DNA from: Bifidobacterium saimiriisciurei
GTDB lineage: Bacteria; Actinomycetota; Actinomycetes; Actinomycetales; Bifidobacteriaceae
Direction of reading: 5' to 3'
Length of the DNA: 64,000 nt
Assembly (NCBI RefSeq): GCF_010667655.1
Contig: NZ_WHZU01000006.1
Coordinates: 1-64,000 of the forward strand
Below are positions 7,069 through 15,176 of the stretch, piece by piece; within the stretch, counting starts at the first letter, position 1, and each line of letters starts with the position of its first letter. The notes beneath the pieces are model-generated. The model ran no database searches. It worked only from the letters and a program-made list of their open reading frames with translations, and was not told the origin of the DNA. The translations under genes and the position numbers were made by a program.

Positions 7069-8817
7069 ATGCGGTCACGTAGTTCAGTGTTCGATGTCGT
7101 CGTGCGTGTGGGCGCGGCGCTCGCCATGATGCTGATATTGGCGGCGTCGTTCTTCACGACGCCGCTCGTGTCCACGGCCCAGGCCGCGGACTCCGATGCA
7201 TCGTCGTCGGCCAACTTCGCCACGTGGAGCGCCGTCGCCAAGGCCATCGACGCCAAGCTCGCCAGCGGCCAGACCGCCTACAAGTCCGGCGACAACGCCG
7301 GCGCGGCCGCAGACTTCCAGTCCGCGCAGTGGTCCACGTATGAGGCCGCCAACTTCGGCAAGGTCGTCAACGACACCATCGGCGCCGACAAATACCAGAG
7401 CCAGACCCAGCAGTTCCAGGACCTGCAGACCAGCGCCTACACCGCCGGCAAGGAGGCCGATCTCGCCGCCAAGGTGAGCAAGCTGACCGCCGACCTCGAC
7501 TCTACGGCCTCCACGCTCGACGCCAACGCCAAGCTCGCCAAGCCGGCTGAATACGCCAAGCAGCGTGCCGAACAGACCGCCAAGGAACGCAAGGCCCTCG
7601 ACGCCAAAAAGAAGAAGAACGACGGCAAGGGCGACCGAACGTGGGTGCAGGTGGCCGACGAGATGACCCCGATCCTCGACGACGCCTACAAGGCCTATGC
7701 CGACGGCGACGGCGCCAAGGGCGCCGAACTCGTCAACAACGCCTACTACCAGTACTACGAGAAGCTCGGCTTCGAGAAGAACGTGATGAACGCCATCGGC
7801 GGCAACCGCGTCTCCCAGGTGGAATACCAGTTCAAGGAATGCCGTCAGGCCATGAACAACGGCGAGCCGCTCAAGGATGCCAAGAAGTACGTCGACGACC
7901 TCAAGGCCATGCTCAAGGAGGACGCCCAGAAGCTCGATGGCGGCGCCCAGGTCAACGGCGTCACCAAGTTCATCACCAGCTCCGTCGGCCAGGCGTTCCT
8001 CGTGCTTATCCGCGAGGGCCTTGAGGCTCTGCTTGTGGTGGCCGCCATCATCGCCTACCTTGTGAAGTCCGACAACCGCAAGTTCGTCAAGTGGATCTAC
8101 CTCGGCGTGCTCGCCGGCCTCGTCGGCTCCGGCATCATCGCCGTCATCTTCGGCTTGCTGTTCGGCGGCTCCGGTCCCGTGCAGGAGATCATGGAAGGCG
8201 TTTGCGCGCTCGTGGCCATGGCCATGCTGCTGTGGACCAGCAACTGGATGCTCAACAAGTCGTCCGTCGAGGCGTGGAACCGCTACATCAGGAACAAGAC
8301 CGAGTCCGCCGTCGCCGCCGCGCATGACGCGCACGTCGCCAACACCACGACGATGGGCACCGTGGTCTCGCTCGCCATGCTGAGCTTCCTCGCGGTCTTC
8401 CGCGAAGGCGCCGAAACGGTGATTTTCTACGAGTCCATCTACTCCATGAGCCAGGATTCCAAGGGCATGTGGATCGGTGGCATCGCCGCCGCGGTCGTGC
8501 TCGTCATCGTTTTCCTGCTCATCCGCTTCACTTCGGTGAAGATTCCGATCGGCCCGTTCTTCCTTGTCACGTCGATTCTGATGTCGGTGCTCGTGGTCAT
8601 CTTCGCCGGTGGCGGCGTGCACGCGCTCATCGAAGGCGACGCGCTTTCCGGCATGTACCTGCAGGGCGTTCCCACCAACGATTGGCTCGGCTTCTACCCG
8701 TACGTTGAGACCATCGTGGCGCAGGTCCTCGCGGCCATCGCCGTGCTCGCCCTGTTCGCGGTCGGCTTCGCCAAGCAGCGCAAGCGCAAGGTGCAGTCCG
8801 CTCTCGAGACGAAGTGA
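7069..8817 (+). CDS. FTR1-family iron permease with N-terminal extracytoplasmic domain
   Basis: A 582-residue protein predicted to carry iron across the membrane; it corresponds to bfeU of B. breve and Cj1658 of Campylobacter. A signal peptide ends near STAQAADSD. A helical extracytoplasmic region of about 270 residues follows, with repeated short K/A/Y-rich helices. Seven or so membrane helices start near residue 305. The two FTR1 iron-binding motifs are intact: REGLE near 314 and REGAE near 444. GAGAGGA precedes the ATG. It is the first gene of an operon running to about 15109. Confidence 0.93.
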   Translation: MRSRSSVFDVVVRVGAALAMMLILAASFFTTPLVSTAQAADSDASSSANFATWSAVAKAIDAKLASGQTAYKSGDNAGAAADFQSAQWSTYEAANFGKVVNDTIGADKYQSQTQQFQDLQTSAYTAGKEADLAAKVSKLTADLDSTASTLDANAKLAKPAEYAKQRAEQTAKERKALDAKKKKNDGKGDRTWVQVADEMTPILDDAYKAYADGDGAKGAELVNNAYYQYYEKLGFEKNVMNAIGGNRVSQVEYQFKECRQAMNNGEPLKDAKKYVDDLKAMLKEDAQKLDGGAQVNGVTKFITSSVGQAFLVLIREGLEALLVVAAIIAYLVKSDNRKFVKWIYLGVLAGLVGSGIIAVIFGLLFGGSGPVQEIMEGVCALVAMAMLLWTSNWMLNKSSVEAWNRYIRNKTESAVAAAHDAHVANTTTMGTVVSLAMLSFLAVFREGAETVIFYESIYSMSQDSKGMWIGGIAAAVVLVIVFLLIRFTSVKIPIGPFFLVTSILMSVLVVIFAGGGVHALIEGDALSGMYLQGVPTNDWLGFYPYVETIVAQVLAAIAVLALFAVGFAKQRKRKVQSALETK

Positions 8818-8886
8818 TCGCCTCCCCAAGATTTTGGCAAAGCAATTTACCAACACAAGTAAAACAAGTAACTAAAGGATAGAGAA

Positions 8887-9537
8887 ATGAAGAAAAGCAA
8901 GCTGATGGCCCTCGCCGCCATCGTTCTCTCCGGCGCCCTCGCCCTGTCCGGCTGCGGCAACTCCTCGAGCTCCAACAGCTCCAGCTCCGCCAAGTCCGAC
9001 ACCTCGTCCTCCGCCTCCGCCGACTCCTCCAAGGATTCCGGCAGCGATTCCGCCGGCTTCGAGGAGGTCCCGGTCGGCCCCGACCAGGATCAGGAAGTCG
9101 GCCCGCTCATGGTCGGCGCCGTCTACTTCCAGCCCATCGACATGGAGCCCGCCGGCATGGGCCTGAAGGCCGCCGACGCGAGCTTCCACCTGGAGGCCGA
9201 CATCCACGCCAACCAGGAGGGCACCAAGCTCGGCTACGGCAAGGGTGACTTCATCCCCGACCTGACCGTCGCCTACAACATCATCGACAAGTCCACCAAC
9301 AAGTCGGTCGGCTCCGGTACCTTCATGCAGATGAACGCCTCCGACGGCCCGCACTACGGCGCCAACGTGAAGCTCGACAAGGCCGGCAACTACAAGCTCG
9401 AGCTGAACATCAAGTCCCCGGAGGAGAAGGGCTGGATGCTCCACGTCGACAAGGAGACCGGTGTGACCGGTCGCTTCTGGACCTCCCCGCTCAAGGTGAC
9501 CTTCGACAACTGGAAGTACACCCCGCGTCAGTGGTGA
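8887..9537 (+). CDS. P19/Tp34-type iron-binding lipoprotein
   Basis: A 216-residue lipoprotein, the predicted extracytoplasmic metal-binding partner of the FTR1 permease (bfeO-like). It has a signal sequence with lipobox LSGC (Cys near residue 22), then a Ser-rich linker. The domain begins EEVPVGPDQDQEVGPLMVGAVYF and shows the P19/Tp34 pattern of Met, Glu and His ligands: IDMEPAGM, HLEADIHAN and later GPHYGANV. Family members bind Cu or Fe at a Met/His site. AAAGGATAG precedes the start, 69 bp after the permease gene. Confidence 0.9.
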   Translation: MKKSKLMALAAIVLSGALALSGCGNSSSSNSSSSAKSDTSSSASADSSKDSGSDSAGFEEVPVGPDQDQEVGPLMVGAVYFQPIDMEPAGMGLKAADASFHLEADIHANQEGTKLGYGKGDFIPDLTVAYNIIDKSTNKSVGSGTFMQMNASDGPHYGANVKLDKAGNYKLELNIKSPEEKGWMLHVDKETGVTGRFWTSPLKVTFDNWKYTPRQW

Positions 9538-9563
9538 TGTAGCCCCAGGGTCTGCCGCCGCTC

Positions 9564-9681
9564 GTCCCCCTCTGATGAGGGGACCGTCAGCGAAGCTGAC
9601 TGGGGGAGAGAACATGACGGCCTACTCATAGTCTCTCCCTCCGTCCGCCTATGGCGGCCAGCTCCCTCATCAGAGGGAGCC
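9564..9681. repeat. Inverted pair of REP-like elements
   Basis: Two copies of the element also seen at 504-556 and 37227-37282 face each other. The outer arms CCCTCTGATGAGGG (about 9568-9582) and CCCTCATCAGAGGG (about 9664-9677) are exact reverse complements. Each copy has its own inner hairpin: GTCAGC..GCTGAC in the first and CCGCC..GGCGG in the second. The pair sits in the 263-bp gap between the P19 lipoprotein and the DUF2318 gene, where it may stop or attenuate transcription within the operon. Confidence 0.75.
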
Positions 9682-9768
9682 TACCAGCCTCTCCTTCTGC
9701 CGAAAATCGCAACGACAACGGCGGAAGGATTTTTCGCGTTTAGGCGCGGAACCACAAAATTCAAGAAT

Positions 9769-9785
9769 CCTAAGGGACCCCTAGG
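9769..9785. promoter_or_regulatory. Near-palindrome CCTAAGGGACCCCTAGG, possible operator
   Basis: A 17-bp near-palindrome (14 of 17 positions symmetric) just 5' of the ribosome-binding site of the DUF2318 gene. With the REP pair before it, it suggests that the second half of the iron operon may have its own control point. The binding protein is unknown. Confidence 0.35.
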
Positions 9786-9800
9786 AAAGAAGCGAAACGA

Positions 9801-11072
9801 ATGCTTAAACAGTTTGTGACGGTCATGCCCGGCACATTGGCGGTCGCGCTGCTGGTGATGTGCCTGAGCGTCATGCTCACCGTCGGCGAAGGCAAGGACA
9901 AACCAATCAGCGCGCGCTGGCGTCTATGGGGATTCTCCATCGGATTCGTCGCCGCGATAATCTTCGCGTCATTGCGTGCCACCGCGGTCATCAACCAGCG
10001 CACCTTTGTGAACTTCCCTGTGCTGGTCTGCGCGATTATCGTCGACGTGCTCACCATCATCGTCATCGTCATGGCGCATCACACCACGAAGAACTGGCAT
10101 AAGCGGCCGGTCCTGCTTCACGTGAGCAATGGCGTCGCGGCCGTGTGCATAGCCCTCGCGATCTTCTACGCGTTGCCGGACGTCATCCTGCAGCTCACCA
10201 TCTTCGTGGAGCCGGGAGACCCGGTCTTCACCTCCGCCATGCTGCTGCGCGCCCTCGGCTTCCTGCTCGGCGTGGGAGCCAGCGTCGTCATCGCCGCCAT
10301 CTTCCGCACCATGCGCTCCACGGCCGTGCGCCCGGCGTTCACGTTCGCCGCGCTGGCCGTCGCCGTCATCCTGTTCGTGCAGCATTTCACGGCGCTCATC
10401 CAGATGCAGCAGGACCTGCTCATGTACATGCCGCTGTCGCTGTTCACACTGCTTGTCTGGTTCATCAACCACAACACGCAGCTCATCATGGCGCAGGCGT
10501 GGGTGTTCATCGTGCCCGCCATCGCATCCGTCATCGCCGGCTTCCATATGCCGATGACCGGCGCCAACGAGGCCATCGTCCGCACGCACAAGGCGTTCCG
10601 CCGTCGTGCCGTCGCCGCCTCCGTATGGAGTCTCATCGCCATGATCGGCGTGACCGTCACCCTTACCGTCGGCGTGGCCGAAATCAACAAGACCCCGACG
10701 TTGTCGCCTCCCGAATCGTATTCGCTGTCCAAGGGCGTGGCCACCATCAAGTTCTCCCAAGTTGCCGACGGCCATCTCCATCGCTTCGAATACAAGGCGA
10801 AGGACGGCACCACGATGCGCTTTATCATCATCAAGAAGAACGGCGGCGCATACGGCGTCGGACTCGACGCCTGCGACAACTGCGGCGACGCCGGCTACTA
10901 CGAGAAGGACGGCAAGATCATCTGCAAGAAGTGCGACGTGGCTATCAACTTGGCCACCATCGGCTTCAAGGGCGGATGCAACCCCGTGCCGTTCCCCTAC
11001 AAGGCCGGCAACGGCGCCATCACCATCCAGACGTCCGACCTCGACGCCCTTTCGGCGCATTTCAAGCTCTGA
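9801..11072 (+). CDS. Membrane protein with C-terminal DUF2318 Fe-S-type domain
   Basis: A 423-residue protein with about eight hydrophobic segments in residues 1-310 and a C-terminal DUF2318 domain. That domain carries four Cys in DACDNCGDAGYYEKDGKIIC..C, followed by GFKGGCNPVPFPYK. It matches Cj1660 of the Campylobacter P19 locus and the third gene (bfeB) of the B. breve system. The clustered cysteines suggest a redox cofactor, so a role in moving electrons for iron reduction is plausible, but this is inferred. ATG at 9801 follows GAAAGAAG. Confidence 0.85.
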   Translation: MLKQFVTVMPGTLAVALLVMCLSVMLTVGEGKDKPISARWRLWGFSIGFVAAIIFASLRATAVINQRTFVNFPVLVCAIIVDVLTIIVIVMAHHTTKNWHKRPVLLHVSNGVAAVCIALAIFYALPDVILQLTIFVEPGDPVFTSAMLLRALGFLLGVGASVVIAAIFRTMRSTAVRPAFTFAALAVAVILFVQHFTALIQMQQDLLMYMPLSLFTLLVWFINHNTQLIMAQAWVFIVPAIASVIAGFHMPMTGANEAIVRTHKAFRRRAVAASVWSLIAMIGVTVTLTVGVAEINKTPTLSPPESYSLSKGVATIKFSQVADGHLHRFEYKAKDGTTMRFIIIKKNGGAYGVGLDACDNCGDAGYYEKDGKIICKKCDVAINLATIGFKGGCNPVPFPYKAGNGAITIQTSDLDALSAHFKL

Positions 11073-11093
11073 CGGCGGTAAGGAAGGCAACCC

Positions 11094-12422
11094 ATGTTCT
11101 TTCTGAAAATGATTTTCCGGTCGTTCAGCCGGCAGTTCAAACGCCGTATGCTGATCGCCGTCACCGTCTGCCTGTCGGCGACGGTGTCGGTGGCCATGCT
11201 TGGCGTGGTCTTCGACGTCGGCGACAAACTCAACGCCGAACTTTCGTCATACGGTTCCAACATCACCGTGCAGCCGAAGTCCGACGCCGTGATCTCCGAC
11301 CTGTATTCCATGGAATCCGGGTCGGGCGCGGCGGCCGGGGATGGCACGGCCGGCGAGACCGCCGACCCGACGGCGTTCCTCAAGGAATCCGACGTTCCGA
11401 AGATCAAGACCATCTTCTGGGCGTTCAACATCACGAATTTCGCGCCGCAGCTGAACATCCACGCTCAGATCGATACGTCCGGCAGCAAATCGCAGACCAT
11501 CCCGCTTGTCGGCACATGGTTCAACAAGACGCTGCATCTGGCGACCGGCGAAAGCACGGTCGCCGGCGTGCAGGGCATGCGCTCATGGTGGACGGTCGAC
11601 GGCGCTTGGCCGAAGGACGATTCCGCCGAGGGCATGATGGGCAAGGACCTCGCCGATTCGCTCGGCGTGAAGGTCGGCGACACCATCACCCTGCATAAGG
11701 GCAGGAACTCCCAGCCGCTCAAGATCGTCGGCATCTACGATTCCGGCGACGATGACGCCGGCTCGCTGTATCTGCCGTCGTCCACCGCGCAGGTGCTGGC
11801 GAATCTGCCCGATTCCGTCGACAAGGTCGAGGTCAAGGCGTTGACCACGCCGGAGAACGACTTGGCGCGCAAGGCCGCGAAGAACCCCGCGGCCCTGACA
11901 CAGGAGGAGTGGGAGACCTGGTACTGCACCGCGTATCCCAGCTCCATCGCCTACCAGATCGAGGAGGTCATCCCCGGTTCCGTGGCCAAGCAGGTGCGGC
12001 AGGTGGCCGCATTGCAGGGTGACGTGATGAACAAGACGCAGGCCGTGATGATTCTCATGACCGCATTGTCGTTGATCGCCGCCGCAATCGCCGTGGCCAA
12101 TCTCATGGCCGCGTCGATCTCCGAACGTTCCAGCGAACTGGCGTTGCTCAAGGCCATCGGCGCGACCGACGGCGCCGTATCGAGGCTCATGCTCGCCGAA
12201 ACCGCCGCGATTTCACTGGTCGGCGCAATCGTCGGTGCCGGACTTGGCTCGGGCGTCGCGCAGATCGTCGGCCAGATAGTGTTCGGCTCGGGCATCACCA
12301 TGCGTCCGATGGTGTTCGTTCTCGTGTTCGTATTGTTGGCGTTGACTATTCTTGTGGCCTCCGTCTCGTCGATTCGTTCGATTCTGAGGCTGCGTCCGGC
12401 GGAGGTGCTCCATGGTCGGTAA
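11094..12422 (+). CDS. ABC transporter permease, FtsX/MacB type (first of pair)
   Basis: A 442-residue permease with one N-terminal membrane helix (about residues 17-40), a large extracytoplasmic MacB-like domain, and three C-terminal helices. It contains the usual FtsX region SERSSELALLKAIGATDGAVSRL and ends SSIRSILRLRPAEVLHGR. It equals Cj1661 or Cj1662 in the P19 locus by position. AGGAAGG lies 7 nt upstream of the ATG, and the gene overlaps the next by 11 bp, so the two permeases are probably co-translated and form a heterodimer. Confidence 0.9.
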   Translation: MFFLKMIFRSFSRQFKRRMLIAVTVCLSATVSVAMLGVVFDVGDKLNAELSSYGSNITVQPKSDAVISDLYSMESGSGAAAGDGTAGETADPTAFLKESDVPKIKTIFWAFNITNFAPQLNIHAQIDTSGSKSQTIPLVGTWFNKTLHLATGESTVAGVQGMRSWWTVDGAWPKDDSAEGMMGKDLADSLGVKVGDTITLHKGRNSQPLKIVGIYDSGDDDAGSLYLPSSTAQVLANLPDSVDKVEVKALTTPENDLARKAAKNPAALTQEEWETWYCTAYPSSIAYQIEEVIPGSVAKQVRQVAALQGDVMNKTQAVMILMTALSLIAAAIAVANLMAASISERSSELALLKAIGATDGAVSRLMLAETAAISLVGAIVGAGLGSGVAQIVGQIVFGSGITMRPMVFVLVFVLLALTILVASVSSIRSILRLRPAEVLHGR

Positions 12423-13743
12423 ATCCAAGGTTTCCAAGGGCGTGACGCGCAAGGCGTCGTCACGGCCCATGACCAACCGTCGCATGTTCGCGACGATGAT
12501 CTTCGGCGCGGTGTTCCGTCGCCGTTCGCGCGCCGCGATGGCCGTGGTGTCGTCGCTGGTCGGTGCGGCCACGCTGTTCTGCCTGGCGGCCGTGTGTCTC
12601 GTTGTGCCGCAGCAGATGAACGACGAGATGCGTGCGTATGGTGCGAACCTCATCGTCACACCGTCGGAGTCGGGCGCCTCGAAGGGCGGCATGCCGGCCG
12701 ACGTCATCAAGCAGGCCACGTCGCTGGTCACGGCTCATGGCTCGGCGAAATCCGCCACGTATCGTTACGAGACGGTGCGCATCAACTCCGCGCCGTATGT
12801 GCTCGGCGGCATCAATCCTGCCGAGGTGCGCAACCTCAACCAGCATTGGGTGGTCGACGGCGCATGGCCGTCCGCCGGCAAGGTGCTGATTGGCCGCGAC
12901 GTGGCCGATGCGATGGGATTGCAGATTGGTTCGACGATGACGATTGCGTATCGCGCGTCGGATAACGCGGGTAGTTCGTCGGGTTCGACGGATGGCAGCG
13001 CGGACAACAGCCAATCGGCCGACGCCACGCAGAATCAGGTCCAGTCGCAGTCCAACAGCCAGCAGACGCGCGACGGCCGCGTCTCCTCCGACATCATGGA
13101 GGGCGGCGGCACCGAATTCGAGGTCGCCGGCATCGTCGATACGGGTGGCAGCGAGGATGAGATCGTCTACGCCGACGAATCCGACGTCGCCAAGCTGGCC
13201 GGCCAGCGCGGCGCCGACGTCGTCGAATACTCGTCCGGCGCCGACGCGAACGGTTTGGGCAGCATCGTCAAGGCCATCAATGCCGACACCTCGCTTGGTG
13301 TCAAGGCGCAGCAGGTCACGAAGATCACGTCGTCGAACACGCGCATCATCACCATGCTTCAGACGTTGTTCTGGCTGGTGTCGGTGGTCGTGCTCGTGCT
13401 CACGCTGGTCGGCGTCTCGACCACGATGGCGTCGATCGTCTCGCAGCGGCGCAACGAAATCGGCCTGCGCAAGGCGCTCGGCGCCAGTTCCGCCAGTGTC
13501 GGCACGGAATTCTACGTGGAATCCGCGTTCTACGGTCTGATTGGCGGCGTGCTCGGCACCGCCGTCGGCTACGCGTTCGCGAGGATTCTCTGCCAGACCG
13601 TGTTCGACCGCGGGCTCGCGTTCAACTGGCTGCTCGGCATCGGCTCCGTCGTGTTGAGCATCCTCATCGCCGTGCTCGCCTCTGTCATCCCCGTCCGTCG
13701 TGCCTCGCGCATCGACCCCGCCGTCGTGCTCCGCGAGGAATAA
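12412..13743 (+). CDS. ABC transporter permease, FtsX/MacB type (second of pair)
   Basis: A 443-residue permease related to the preceding one: an N-terminal helix near residues 40-63, an extracytoplasmic domain with a Ser/Asn/Gln-rich low-complexity insertion at about 182-225, and three C-terminal helices. The FtsX motif is SQRRNEIGLRKALGASSASV and the C-terminus is ASRIDPAVVLREE. The ATG overlaps the end of the first permease. It probably works with the ATPase at 13775. Confidence 0.9.
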   Translation: MVGKSKVSKGVTRKASSRPMTNRRMFATMIFGAVFRRRSRAAMAVVSSLVGAATLFCLAAVCLVVPQQMNDEMRAYGANLIVTPSESGASKGGMPADVIKQATSLVTAHGSAKSATYRYETVRINSAPYVLGGINPAEVRNLNQHWVVDGAWPSAGKVLIGRDVADAMGLQIGSTMTIAYRASDNAGSSSGSTDGSADNSQSADATQNQVQSQSNSQQTRDGRVSSDIMEGGGTEFEVAGIVDTGGSEDEIVYADESDVAKLAGQRGADVVEYSSGADANGLGSIVKAINADTSLGVKAQQVTKITSSNTRIITMLQTLFWLVSVVVLVLTLVGVSTTMASIVSQRRNEIGLRKALGASSASVGTEFYVESAFYGLIGGVLGTAVGYAFARILCQTVFDRGLAFNWLLGIGSVVLSILIAVLASVIPVRRASRIDPAVVLREE

Positions 13744-13774
13744 CGCTCCTACATACCACAAAAGGAAATCTCCC

Positions 13775-14575
13775 ATGCTTCTTGAACTCGACCACATTTC
13801 GAAGATCTATGGCTCGCTGCACGCCGTCGACGACCTGTCGCTCACCGTGCCCGAAGGCGAATGGCTCGCCATCGTCGGCTCGTCCGGCTCCGGCAAGACC
13901 ACGCTCATGAACATGATCGGCTGCATGGATACGCCGTCCAAGGGCTCCGTCTCGCTTGAGGGCCGCAAGCTCGAGGATCTCAATGCTTCGCAGCTGGCCG
14001 ACGTGCGTAAGAACCTCATCGGTCTGGTCTTCCAGAAGTTCTATCTCGTGCCGCATCTGACGGCTGTTGAAAACGTGATGGTCGCGCAGTACTACCATTC
14101 CGTCGTCAACGAAAAGCAGGCCATGGAGGCGCTCGACAAGGTCGGCCTCGCCGACCGCGCGCACCATCTGCCCGGCCAGCTTTCCGGCGGCGAGCAGCAG
14201 CGTGTGTGCATCGCCCGCGCGCTCATCAACTGCCCGAAGCTCATCCTCGCCGACGAGCCCACCGGCAACCTCGACGAGAAGAACGAGAAGATCGTGCTCG
14301 ACCTGTTCCGCGACCTGCACAAGCAGGGCACGACCATCATCGTCGTGACGCACGATGCGCTTGTCGCCAGCTGTGCGGAGCGCGAGATCATGCTCAACCA
14401 CGGCGTGCTCGTGGGCGAGAAGTGGAACGACGAGGAGGCGCGCAAGGCGTACGAGGCGGCCGGAGGCAAGCCCGCGTCCACCGGCTCGAAGGCCGAGGGC
14501 GCCCAGAGCGGCGACACCCCGATTGGTTTCGAAGACCCCACCAAGGCCGCCAAGACCGGCGGAGACGTCGACTAG
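13775..14575 (+). CDS. ABC transporter ATP-binding protein of the iron operon
   Basis: A 266-residue ATPase of the MacB/LolD type. Walker A is GSSGSGKTT near residue 36, the signature is LSGGEQQR, Walker B is LILADEPTG and the H-loop is VTHD. After the ATPase domain there is a short charged tail. The frame stays open back to 13700, but the ATG at 13775 is preceded by AAAGGAA and begins the normal [13 protein letters not shown]. It would power the two adjacent permeases. Confidence 0.93.
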   Translation: MLLELDHISKIYGSLHAVDDLSLTVPEGEWLAIVGSSGSGKTTLMNMIGCMDTPSKGSVSLEGRKLEDLNASQLADVRKNLIGLVFQKFYLVPHLTAVENVMVAQYYHSVVNEKQAMEALDKVGLADRAHHLPGQLSGGEQQRVCIARALINCPKLILADEPTGNLDEKNEKIVLDLFRDLHKQGTTIIVVTHDALVASCAEREIMLNHGVLVGEKWNDEEARKAYEAAGGKPASTGSKAEGAQSGDTPIGFEDPTKAAKTGGDVD

Positions 14576-14599
14576 ACTTCTTTTCGGAAGGAGACCACA

Positions 14600-15109
14600 T
14601 TGACCAATAAGACTTCCGTCAAGACCGCGGCCGCGGCGTTCGCCGGTCTGGTCGTGGCAAGCGCGTTGCTCGGCGGCTGCGGCGATCCCAAGTCCAAGGC
14701 CGTTCCGATGGACGACGAATACGCCGGCAGCTCCGGTGAATCCACGTCGTCGCCGTCTGCGAGCAGCAGCGCGTCGGCTTCGGCATCCGCGTCGGCGACC
14801 GGCAAGGACACCGGCAAATACAAGGACGGCACCTACTCCATCAAAGGCCAGTATGGCCCGGTCGGCGAGGACAGCATCGACGTCACGTTGAAGATCGCCG
14901 ATGGCAAGGTCGCCGATGTGCAGGTGGTCGGGCATCCGTTCACCGTGATTTCGAAGAACCACCAGAACGATTTCATCAAGGCCATTCCCGGTGTCGTGGA
15001 GGGCAAGCCGCTCAAGGGCATGAAGGTCGACAAGGTGGCCGGCGCCAGCTGGACGTCCGACGCCTTCAACAAGGCCCTCGACCTCGCCCGTCAGCAGGCC
15101 TCCGAATAA
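14600..15109 (+). CDS. FMN-binding-domain lipoprotein
   Basis: A 169-residue lipoprotein and the last gene of the iron operon. A TTG start follows GGAAGGAG. The lipobox is LGGC with Cys near residue 27, then a Ser/Ala linker and an FMN_bind domain from about residue 75. The site where ApbE normally attaches FMN (consensus D-x-x-S/T-G-A-T) reads DKVAGASWTS, so the acceptor would be Ser, or else the nearby Thr. It takes the place held by thioredoxin-like proteins in Campylobacter and probably passes electrons to iron outside the membrane. The presence of apbE at the other end of the locus supports covalent flavin. Confidence 0.85.
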   Translation: MTNKTSVKTAAAAFAGLVVASALLGGCGDPKSKAVPMDDEYAGSSGESTSSPSASSSASASASASATGKDTGKYKDGTYSIKGQYGPVGEDSIDVTLKIADGKVADVQVVGHPFTVISKNHQNDFIKAIPGVVEGKPLKGMKVDKVAGASWTSDAFNKALDLARQQASE

Positions 15110-15113
15110 AAAA

Positions 15114-15152
15114 TCGTGATTCGTGCGCGGGCGTTCCACACGCGAATCACGA
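15114..15152. terminator. Bidirectional terminator hairpin
   Basis: TCGTGATTCG and CGAATCACGA form a 10-bp stem with a G/C-rich loop between the convergent FMN-binding lipoprotein and zinc-ribbon genes. It is preceded by AAAAAA on the plus strand, which gives U residues when read from the minus-strand gene. Confidence 0.7.
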
Positions 15153-15176
15153 GATACGGCGATATTCGGCGATTCG

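Noticed and set aside
7084..8856. 590-codon minus-strand frame opposite the FTR1 permease
   Set aside because: Composition is His/Gly/Val/Glu-rich shadow; the plus strand has REGLE and REGAE motifs.
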